NCBI GenBank assembly: GCA_027596195.1
Contig: JADGJG010000683.1
Span: forward strand, 1 to 14,214
Direction: 5' to 3'
DNA from: Podochytrium sp. JEL0797
Lineage: Eukaryota > Chytridiomycota > Chytridiomycetes > Chytridiales > Chytriomycetaceae
Length of the DNA: 14,214 nucleotides
Under the pieces are notes generated by a model, which worked only from the letters and a program-made list of their open reading frames with translations, was not told the origin of the DNA and did no database searches. Below are positions 1-8,302 of the stretch, piece by piece. Each line of letters starts with the position of its first letter. Positions within the stretch are counted from its first letter, which is position 1. Made by a program: the position numbers and the translations under genes.

Positions 1-151
1 CCCCCCCCCCCCCCCGCCCCCCCGCCCCCGCCACCCCCCCCCCCCCCCGCGCCCCCCCCGCCCCCCGCCCCGCCGCCCCCCCCGCCCCCGCCCCCCCCCC
101 CGCGGCCGCGCCCCCGCCCCGCCCCGGCCGGCCGCGCCCACACGGGGGGGG
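1..151. other. C/G-only low-complexity left end (probable artefact)
   Basis: About 140 bases are almost entirely C with scattered G, with essentially no A or T until near position 139, followed by a run of G. Ordinary coding sequence starts abruptly at about 152, already in an open frame. The composition is unlike any other part of the window except the right end, which is its mirror image (G-rich). C-rich at a left end and G-rich at a right end on one strand is what low-signal poly-G base calls give when they are assembled into contig ends. I see no periodic telomere-type unit. I treat this as probably not genomic; an extreme real C-tract cannot be excluded. Confidence 0.7.
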
Positions 152-3100
152 GAGCCGACTGTGGAGGTGGAACCTGACTTGCGGTACTCTGAGGAGGACG
201 CGGGGTCCCTGGGTTCGATCCCGGTGGATATTCAAACGGAGATGGAGTCGCGCGCGCAGAGTGTGTTGAGCATTGCGGAAAGTATTCATGACGAGGTTGA
301 AGTGTTGCGACAGAATGTTCATCTTCGAGATGCGCCGGGGGGGATTCCTGAACTTATTGACTCTGTGCAAAGCGATTTGCAGTCGTTAATGGATGAGATT
401 AGTTCGTATGGAGCGGGCAGTGGGGACAAGGAGGCGTCAGAGAGGGTTGTGGGTTCGGGGAACGCGGATGTGGTTTCGAGCGTGAGTTCGTATGGGGATG
501 TGACTTCGTTGCGGGGGTCTGTGTTGGATAGTGTTTCGAAGGATGTGGGGGCTGTTGTTGGGGGGGAGGATGAGTACGCGTATGATGAGGAGTTTGAAGG
601 TGTGGTGGCGGATGTTGTGAGTGATGGGGATGAGGCGTCGCATGGTAACAAACTTGAGGGGGGGTTTTGTTTTATGGGATGTGATTTTGACCTGCGTGTT
701 TTGCGGTTTGTGCAGATGAAGAGAGCATCGAGGCCATTGAGCGACTGCAGAAACTCCAAGCTCTGCTGAAAGAAAAGGAAGCTAGGATGTTGCTGTTGGA
801 GCAACGAAAGAAGGAGAATTCGAAAGCAGCGATCGCGCGTCAGCGAAGGCAACAAGAGGACGCGTTACTCAAGAAAATTCAGGCATGTTTTTTTTTTGCT
901 GGGATTTTTGTTTGTATCGGCTCTGACGGCTTTCATTTGGTTTCTATCTTTCGCAGGAGTTGGATTCAGCTATATACCAAGCCGAACTCGAGGCCGAGGA
1001 ACCTGTTGATGTCGTTGCTGTCGCTGTCCAAACTCCCGTGCTCTCAAAGGCCGCCCTTCCAAAGTCTGGGCTTGTGGCTCCCGTTACGTTAAAGTCGGTA
1101 CCGATGCCGATTCCGTCACCGTCTCCTGCTGCCAAGCCATTGACTGCTTCTGTGGATGATATTTCTTCGTATGGTGGAAGCTTTTCGAGTGGGGCCAAGA
1201 GTGCGCACTCTGTTGGGCCTGTGATTGCTCCTGTAACGATTTCAAAGCTACCCGTCGACCCACGCGGCGTCCCATCCGAATCTGGAGAAGATGAAATCGC
1301 CGAGGACATCCACCCTTCGTCGAGCGACGAAGTTTCTTTTGTTGCTGGGTCCGAACAGAGTCAAAAGAGTGTCGTTGTTGACGCTTCCCCTGCTGCGCAA
1401 GTGGTTGTGTCGAGTGTTGAGGATGTCTCGTCGTATGGCGAAAGTGCGTCGACTCATTCCGTTGTAAAGCCGGATCCGGCCGAGGCGGAATACGATGACG
1501 ACTTTACGGAGGAAGAGCAGGCGGGGGAGAAGGTTGCGCCGGTGGAAGTTGTTGCCGTTGCGCCTCTCGCGGACGATGCGGTGTCGAATGATTCGATTCC
1601 AGTGGATATTGAGGAGGAGATTGAGGAGGATGTGGAGTACCAAGACGACTTTAGTTTGGAGGAGAGTCATGTGGCCAAGTTGGTGGATGTGCCCGCGGCG
1701 GACTCTGTTGAGGCGGTGGATATGGGAGTCAAGGTTGTGGAAGTCGAGCCAGGGACCGCGCTTGCAGAGATTTTGGCTGTGAGCATGAAGCCGGGGGTGG
1801 ATGAAGACGATGATGATGAGGTGTATTCTGAGGATGGTGATGAGGAGGAAGTGTCTCCTGCCGTGTTGGATGGTGAAGAAGTGACGATTCCGGAATCAAT
1901 CGACTTTGCGGACGAGATTGAGGAGGAGTTGCCAAGTGAGGAGGTTTCAGTGGACGTGGAGGGTGGTGTGGTTCCGCTCGTGGGTGCTGTTGTGGAGGAC
2001 AGGGATCTTGTTCAGGAGGCTTCTGCGCGTGATGAGATTTCTTTGGTTTCGCAGCATGAGTCTGTCGTGGTAGATGTCAAGGATGTAGAAGAAAGTGCGG
2101 TTGCGCAAGCAGATGTCATTGCTGAGTTGATTTTGGGTGAAGTCGTGCAGGATTCGATTGAAGGTAGGCTGATTGTTTTTTTGTTGTTGTGCTTGTGGTC
2201 GGGGAATAACATGTTTTGTTGGCTTTGGTTGCTATAGCTGTTGCTGGCGTTGTCGGGCATCGCGTGGGGCCGGACGAATCCGAGAGTGAATCGATTGAAT
2301 TCGCGGACGATATTGAGGAGAATTTGCCGAGTGAGGAGGGTTCGGTTGGTGAGGTGGGAGGTGTTGTTCCTCTCGTGGCTTCAGACGACAGGGATCTTGC
2401 TGAGGAAACTTCTATGCGTGACGAGCTGTCGTTGGTTTCGCAGCACGAGTCTGTTGTGGTGGATATCAAGGATGTCGAAGAACGTGTCGCTGTGCAGGCA
2501 GATGCGATTGCAGAGTTGATTTTGGGTCAAGTCGTGCAGGATTCGATTGAAGGTAAGCTGATTGTGTTTTTCTTGCGCTCGTCGAAAGAAAATAACAAGT
2601 TGTTTTGTTGGTTTTGGTTGCCATAGCTGTCGTCGGCGTTGTCGGGCATCGCGTGGAGCCGGAAGAATCCGAGAGTGTGTCGTTGGCTCCGTCTGCGCCA
2701 ACAGACCCATTCGTCGATCCCGTTCCCGAAGCTGTTTCTTATGTGGAAGAAATCGAAGAGGACTTGCCAGTTGATGACGTTGAGCTGAATTTCGGCGACG
2801 ACGTTGTTGTTCCACACTTGGTTGTTCCCGAAGTGTCGGGAGGCTCACTGGAGCAGAATGATGCCTCTGTTCACGATGAAGTTTCTATCGCTTCCGTTGT
2901 CTCGCGAGGAGAGTCTGTGGTCACTCATGAGCGTGATGTTTCAGCGGAGAATGTGGCGAGCTTGGGCTCTTGTACGGATGCTGTTACGGAGTCGATTCTG
3001 GTTGACGTGATTGAGGATTCTATCGATGGTATGTTTTTCATGAATTCTTCGGTTTATCTGTGAGAATAACGCGTTTTTCAGTCGTTTTAGACGTTGGTAG

Positions 3101-4097
3101 TGTCGTGCCACCTCCTTCGGTCGTCAAAGGGACTCCACCATCCGCTCACCAGGGATTGACGCTCGCCAAACAGGCGGATCAAATCTCCAACATGCTCTTT
3201 GCCGAACTACTCAATGATCTCGATGAGGTTATTAAGGACGAGCCCGAGATTGTGGCAGAAAACACCGAGTTGAAAGACGAGTCGTTTGTCGAGTTGTCCA
3301 ATGTGATTGTTGGGGGTCAAGATGCCTACGACAGCTTGGAAGCATTGGCGAATGTGAACAGAAGGTCGTCATCTGTTTCTGAGCCCGAGGTGGACATTCT
3401 TGAGTCACCGGCTGTGCATTCGTTGCTCACGGCGGTCGAGGAGTCCACTCCCGAGGATACCGCTCTCGTTCTCTCTACTACAGCCTTGCCATCTTCCACT
3501 CTGTTGACTGCGCTGGCCAATATTCTGTCCACGGGCGTCCCATTGACAAGCTCCCAGTTTGCCATCGAGTTTGCCGAATGCCTTACAAACTACCTCCCGC
3601 CTCCATCCACTCCAGCAGGATACAACGCGATGCCTGTCTTCCCCGCGTCCGTGTTGCAAGACATTCGCAGCCCGCATCTCGACTGCGTGCTGCAGTGTCG
3701 ATACGTTCTGTTGCTGAGCGCCATGGAGGAAGCCATGCAAGAAATCTTTAGCATCCACAGTTCGTATGGGAAGCCAACCACGAGTGGTTCCTTTACGGGA
3801 CCTGTGAGGAAAACGCGGTCCGTGCTCGCTTTGCTCCCGCCCCGGCCTGTTCCCGTTTCGCAGTTGGTAGAGAAGGTGAAGGCGTGTGTTGGGGGGTGGA
3901 CGGCGTATTCGGAACTGTATGGCGAGAATTTGGATACCATGTTGATTGAGGAGGTGAAGCAGGATGAGAACGAGTGGAAAAACTTTGAGTATGAGTTGGA
4001 GTTGGTGAGGGAGAGAACGTATCAGTCGATTCTGGAGGAGGTTGTGGCGGATACGGAGGCGGCGATTTTGGTCGCGTCGATGGGGGGTTCGAGTTGA
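152..4097 (+). CDS. Acidic coiled-coil protein, 5' truncated, weakly CEP350-like
   Basis: Six exons: <152-644, 716-882, 957-2163, 2238-2552, 2627-3028, 3082-4097 (TGA at 4095-4097). Introns are 53-74 nt; the second starts with GC instead of GT. The frame is open up to the C/G junk, so the start codon lies outside and about 1,200 residues are visible. Exon 2 encodes a charged helix (for example LQALLKEKEARMLLLEQRKK) that continues into exon 3 as ALLKKIQ-ELDSAIYQAELEAE, a likely short coiled coil. Exons 1 and 3 carry repeated SSYG motifs and acidic Y-x-x-D/E-F boxes, interleaved with S-I-P-V-D-I segments. Exons 3-5 contain homologous acidic repeats. The last 130 or so residues look helical and ordered (LVEKVKACVGGW, then DTMLIEEVKQDENEWKNFEY). 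This mix recalls centrosomal CEP350/TRM-type scaffolds, but no CAP-Gly domain is visible, so the family call is tentative. The gene itself is well supported. Confidence 0.6.
1893..3028 (+). repeat. Tandem exon+intron duplication inside the first gene
   Basis: Three consecutive units. The end of exon 3 (from 1893) plus its intron (2164-2237) is closely matched by exon 4 (2238-2552) plus its intron (2553-2626). Both read S-I-[DE]-F-A-D-[ED]-I-E-E, later SLVSQHESVVVD, then A-E-L-I-L-G-x-V-V-Q-D-S-I-E-G just before the splice. Both introns are 74 nt, begin GTARGCTGATTGT and end in TTTGGTTGC followed by ATAG. Exon 5 (2627-3028) is a more diverged third copy: its first 10 codons (AVVGVVGHRV) nearly repeat those of exon 4 (AVAGVVGHRV), and it ends V-I-E-D-S-I-D-G. 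Exons 4 and 5 are 315 and 402 nt, both multiples of three with phase 1 at each side, so they can be added or skipped without changing frame. Confidence 0.85.
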
Positions 4098-4465
4098 TTG
4101 TGTTTTGTTTTTGTGTATTTTATATTTATATTTGTTGTTAATTTTGAGAAATCACGCGACTTCAGAGGGTGAACCGAAGCTGGCAGGTTTTGTCGGAAAC
4201 GGATCCACGCCGAAAACGCACGAGGCAGAACTCACTTGATCCGTCGGTGGAAAAGAGAGGTAAATCGTCTGGGTCGAAGCCGAGGCCATCATGGGTCCCA
4301 AATGAAGCGACCGAAGCGCGTGCAACTTCCAAGGCGGAAACACGAAAACAAAAAACAAACACGCTCGCAGCGATCCTCGCGACACGGAGCGATCCAGAGA
4401 GGATTCAAAAGATGTAAAGATTAATAATAAAACTGTCAAAAATAATAATAAATAAAATAAATAAC
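4098..4465 (+). other. 3' untranslated / AT-rich transcription-end region
   Basis: After the TGA the sequence is T-rich (TTTTGTTTTTGTGTATTTTA and onward to about 4145), then mixed, then strongly A/T-rich at 4418-4465 with an AATAAA at 4426-4431 and several overlapping AATAAA/AATAAT words. This fits the 3' end of the upstream + gene; the same block read on the other strand is T-rich. A minus-strand exon-like stretch ends at a GTGAGT-type donor at 4231-4236 (residues such as HDGLGFDPDDLPLF), but I could not connect it to a convincing gene. Confidence 0.4.
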
Positions 4466-4921
4466 GAAGGGGGATGGGATTGGTTCGGAGAGGGAAAACA
4501 AAAGGTCTGGGATTGGTTTCAGAGAGGCAAAAAAGCCCCTCGTACTCACAACGGACGCCGCGCTCAAAAAATAAACGAGCGACACGTGAGGGCCCCCAGA
4601 ATCGTCCGTCAAACGCACAACCAGCACTCCGATCATCCGAGGAATCCTTTCTTCGTGCGGTGCCGCCCCCTGGAGTCGGGACAACGAGGGAAGAAGGGGG
4701 CAATAAAGACAAACTATATTCTTAAACATCTGGTGAATTGAGATTCTGTACGAACAAAGGGACCGCATCAGAAACCCCAACACCCACTCTCCTTCGACAT
4801 GTCACAATCCGCAATCACCCACATCTCCAACCCCCCTCTCCACGTTGGAAATCAATATACCTCAATCTCCCCGCATTCACATGCTTCATGGCTGCTGTAT
4901 CGAGTGCACCTCTTCTTAATT
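4466..4921. other. Intergenic stretch without a supportable gene
   Basis: Reading frames here are short or biased in composition. The best candidate is on the minus strand, 4550 to about 4690, which reads R-M-I-G-V-L-V-V-R-L-T-D-D-S-G and then V-S-L-V-Y-F-L-S-A-A-S-V before a GTGAGT donor at 4544-4549. It could be one exon of a minus-strand gene, possibly the same broken gene as at 4922-5460, but no downstream acceptor and exon join cleanly. I see no RNA gene or repeat here. Confidence 0.35.
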
Positions 4922-5460
4922 TTATAATTGCTTCCATTTTCGAGCGGCCAATTTGAGCTCCTTGGCCAAATCGAGCGGCGTGATGGTGGTCGCGAGGAAG
5001 GACAACTGTCCGTCACATCGTGCCAAATCGAATAATAGACTCTATTCGTGCCTCCCATAAAGGTTTCCATCGCCGCAGCAATCGCGAGGAAGGTGGAAGT
5101 TGGGGTGTGAAACGGAAAAATACTAGGTTGATTTGGGCGAGGTTTGAAGATTCCGCATCCACAGGTCCAATATCGCGAGTCCCGAATCTATCGGGGTAAC
5201 GAGGATATAGCTTCTCCTTTGAAAAGTCTCGAGCATGACTCGCACTGATTCAAAAAAACTTTAGTGTTTCCTTGGCCAGTTTTTGTAAGAATTTTGGGCT
5301 GAAGAGCGCCTTGATGATCAAGTTATTGCAGATGCGAAATTCCGAGAGTGAAGAGGTCGGTATGCGATGATGGCAACCGTCGATCTGGCCTGACATTCAT
5401 TTTGGCGAAAGATTTCCAAAAACGCGAAAACTTGCCTCCAATGTCAATGGTGCCGAACAT
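4922..5460 (-). pseudogene. Protein-like minus-strand region broken across frames
   Basis: Reading right to left, one frame runs from an ATG at 5460-5458 (MFGTIDIGGKFSRFWKSFAK) to a stop at 5323. A second, from an ATG at 5396-5394, contains SEFRICNNLIIKALFSPKFL then QKLAKETLKFF, and stops at 5250. Its stop is created at an A7/T7 homopolymer (5252-5258); dropping one base would continue the frame into RRSYILVTPIDSGLAILDLW as far as 5123. A third frame holds FLAIAAAMETFMGGTNRVYY, then SIWHDV. A fourth ends DGQLSFLATTITPLDLAKEL then a basic tail and TAA at 4922-4924. The pieces look like globular protein in order on one strand, yet no clean GT-AG introns bridge them. Either this is a decayed gene or the assembly has indels. 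I do not recognise the family. The right end overlaps the first exon of the next + gene by about 20 bases. Confidence 0.35.
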
Positions 5461-7805
5461 CGTTATTGAAGAGCCAACCTTCTTGGCTTTGGCCCCTGCT
5501 GCGAACCCGTCTGCTCCTTCTGCATATCACAAGAGTATGATGGGGGAAGATCAAAACGTGAGAGGTTTGTTGCGAAGAATATCCAAAACGCATCGGGGCC
5601 ACCCTCGAACACGTTTCTAAATTAAAAACTTTAGGAGGACACGCGTTACGAACTCTCAAAAAGTATTGCGAAGAACTTTATGCTGCGAACGCTGGTTGGG
5701 CCTTCCCCACTGCTTACCTATTTCCTGTGCCCAATCGAAGCTGAGTTTATTTTTTATTCCAGCAAGCCAGGCAGAGATTGAACGGCACAAGAAATCGATC
5801 CAGAAAGTAGTCTCAGAGAAAGATCGCCTCGAGTGTACGTGAATTACTTTTTCTTCGCCGAAACTGAGGGCTCACACACCCACCACAGTCGAGTTACAGG
5901 AACGAAACGAGAAAATTGCCCACATTCGACGACATGATTTCTTTGATGAAAAGCAAAAGATTACACAGTAAGAGATGTCGTGTCTGATGTTACTCGCATC
6001 CACCCGTTTGAACTCACTCGAATGTTCAGAGAGGAAGTCGAGGTTCTCCTAACGCACGAAATCAAGAGGCGGAAAGTGCTCGAGAAAGAAATCATTGTTG
6101 TCAAACGGGATCTTGAGAAATCCAAAGCAGCCGAAGAGGCTCTAAAACTGTAAATGTAAATTCGTTCGCCCGTTACGTCCACTGACATGCAAAAACTCCC
6201 ATCCTCCAGAAAAGTCGAGGGGACAAAGCATCATGAAATTGAAAAGGAAGTATCTTCGGTGTTCTTCAAAAAGCGAATTGTGGAATTGGAAAAGATTATC
6301 GGGTGCGTTTGAATCCGGGTTTCTGTTTCTCGATCGTCTTTTCTCTAACACCGCATTCCAGCAACTTTGAATTTGATGTCGTTGAGCTTCAAGTCAACCT
6401 CGTGAAACACACTCGAAGGAGTGAAGAGTTGGAAAAGGCCATGATGTAAGAAACGCGTTTTATTCGATCACGGCCTTTGATGAATTTCCCTTGTCGAATA
6501 TCAGCCTCATGACGCAACGAAACGAATTCCTAGTCCACGCGGAAGCCACCTTTCGAGAGGAAAACTCTGCCCTTCAAAAGCGATTGAGGGAATTGATTGA
6601 CGCCAACAAGGAAGTGACTAACAATTACCAAGCCATCAAAAAGAACCATGATTTGAAAAGGGCGGAGTTTGATATGTTGGTGGTGGAATTGGAGGAAGCC
6701 AAGAATGCTTGCCAATTGGCGATCGTGAGTGCGACAACTCCCCCATCGCGATTTTTGCTTGACGATGTGTGCTCACTCCAGTTTTGATTTTATAGAAACA
6801 AAAAAAGCAAATGCAGACAGAAATGAATATTGTCATCAAACAGCGCCATGATTTGCAAGAGAAGAACAAGGCTCTCGATAACCTGTTGACACGAAAGGAA
6901 AAAGATATCGCTGATTTGCTCACGAAAGTGAACGACACCATCAACGAGTACGAACTGAAGCTAGAAAGGAAAGAAGAACAAATGTGGGCAATGAGTCTGC
7001 AAATGTCGGAAGGTTTGTGTGATGGCACTCAATTTTTCCATTTTGCTTACTTTGCTTGCGTTCACAGAATCCCAAAAGAACCAGAACAACACAAACCACC
7101 TGAATATTGATCCCGACTTTATCAACGACATTGAAAAGAAATGGCAAGCCAAGGAAAAGACTCTTCAGCAAGAGATTGAGCGACAAGCGAATGCCATGCG
7201 ATCAAAGGAGGGAACGATATCTAGTAAGCAGGCTGATATTTTTACTGCACATCTGCCGCAGACTCTTAAATATGTTTTCTTGTAGCATTGAGTGCCGAAG
7301 TCAATGAATTGCAGAAAAAACAATTCCAACCTCGCATGGAACGGCTGAAGGCGATTGAAAAGGACATCAAGGGACGAATGGAAGAATATGCACTTGCTGA
7401 GGAGCGCATGGAGGTGATTTGTGCCACCGATCCCATCCGAAACCTTTCTCATTTTCCTCAATCCAACAGACTGGGTTTCTGTGTCCTCGCGATTTGCAAT
7501 GCTTCAAAATTCCGATGACATTGATTCCTTGTGGGGTATGGAATAGAACGCGTTGAGATATGAACATCGCCATCTAACTGCTGCGACTCTTTCAACAGCA
7601 CACTTATTGCAAGCATTGCGTTGACTCTCTGAGAGAAGAAAACTACAACGTTCTCAAATGCCAAGTATGCAACGTTCCTGTCGAAAATGTGTTCAGAAAC
7701 GAGCAGCTCGAATCCGTCGGCGAACAATTCACGCGCAGAAAAACACTCACACTATCGTTCTTGGAATGGATCAAGATGCTCAAAGTGTATCTGCCTGATA
7801 ATTGA
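5441..7805 (+). CDS. Coiled-coil protein with C-terminal RING finger, probable E3 ligase or scaffold
   Basis: Thirteen exons: 5441-5557, 5635-5694, 5771-5834, 5889-5967, 6030-6149, 6210-6302, 6362-6445, 6505-6724, 6796-7012, 7068-7223, 7286-7413, 7470-7535, 7599-7805. Introns are 54-77 nt; the sum is 536 codons plus TGA. Residues 1-40 are A/P-rich and probably disordered. About residues 55-445 are almost continuous charged helix with heptad character (for example RKEKDIADLLTKVNDTINEY), expected to form a coiled coil. Residues 451-492 form a RING: C451-P-R-D454, C467-G-H469, C472-K-H-C475, C489-Q-V-C492. That is complete C3HC4 spacing, with Asp454 where the second Cys normally sits. An intron splits the RING between G468 and H469. 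A helical tail follows. RING domains usually recruit ubiquitin-conjugating enzymes; the substrate is unknown. ATG 5441 is the first in-frame Met of exon 1; another follows two codons later. The first two introns are the least certain. Confidence 0.78.
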
Positions 7806-7808
7806 ACG

Positions 7809-7814
7809 AATAAA
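7809..7814 (+). terminator. AATAAA polyadenylation signal of the RING gene
   Basis: A canonical AATAAA begins four bases after the TGA of the RING gene. So short a 3' untranslated region fits the compact spacing, and it supports ending the protein at 7805 rather than in a downstream exon. Confidence 0.5.
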
Positions 7815-8283
7815 GAAGATTTCCAGAGATTTGATAAACTTGATTTTGGAGTTGGCCTGCTGCCAGCAATCTCCATTATTTGGAAGAGAAGAGGACGGAA
7901 GAGCATACTGGGAGCAGAAATTGGGATCCATCCGCGAATGGAAGGAAAAATCCTCGCGATTCAGAAAATACCTGCTTCATCCTCGATATCCTTTCTCATC
8001 TTTTTAGCTTGAATTTTTTTTGAGTCTAAACAAGCACATTGCGCGATCGTATGCAAGTATTCGCAGCTCATTGCAGCGAATGCATCCAGGCGGTCATCCG
8101 AATACAACATACAACATACAACAAACGCCTCGCTCTCTGTGCCTCGGATATATGCATCTGATGGGGTAGCTGGGGCGCATACATGCGCGTGGGAAGAAAT
8201 TCAAGCGTGCGACAGAACTCGTGCTTTTTTTGCAAGAACAAAACTTCGCAAATACTCTCATTAATGAATTCGTGATAACTCCG
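7815..8283. other. Convergent intergenic region between RING gene and KRI1
   Basis: This is about 470 bases between the 3' ends of two convergent genes. A + frame to 8007 stays open (it includes YWEQKLGSIREWKEKSSRFR) but has no good start or acceptor, and it overlaps the RING gene out of frame. A small tandem repeat of ACAACAT units lies at about 8103-8120. No tRNA-like cloverleaf or other gene was seen. The region probably holds the two 3' untranslated regions. Confidence 0.4.
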
Positions 8284-8289
8284 TTTATT
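8284..8289 (-). terminator. AATAAA polyadenylation signal of KRI1
   Basis: TTTATT on the + strand is AATAAA on the minus strand, 13 bases downstream of the KRI1 stop codon (8305-8303). Position and strand fit a KRI1 poly(A) signal. Confidence 0.5.
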
Positions 8290-8302
8290 TGACAAAAACT
8301 GC

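Noticed and set aside
1..151. Telomere at the left end
   Set aside because: C-rich as expected for a telomeric 5' end, but no CCCTAA-like or other periodic unit; A and T are almost absent.
152..4097. CAP-Gly domain in the first gene, as expected for CEP350
   Set aside because: No G-K-N-D-G or related CAP-Gly signature in any exon, so the CEP350 link rests only on motif style and the C-terminus.
4169..4417. A small + frame after the first gene (82 codons)
   Set aside because: Starts with GTG in the probable 3' untranslated region; R/K/T-rich with no recognisable feature.
4152..4712. A 186-codon minus-strand frame
   Set aside because: It crosses A/T-rich poly(A)-like sequence and two good GTGAGT donors, and the product has no domain character. 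Only the exon-like pieces were kept as a low-interest finding.
7687..8007. Extra terminal exon for the RING gene
   Set aside because: Out of frame with the RING exon, no acceptor improves the model, and AATAAA lies directly after the TGA at 7803-7805.
8103..8120. Repeat array or CRISPR-like unit (ACAACAT repeats)
   Set aside because: Only two to three 7-base units with no spacers; ordinary microsatellite noise.
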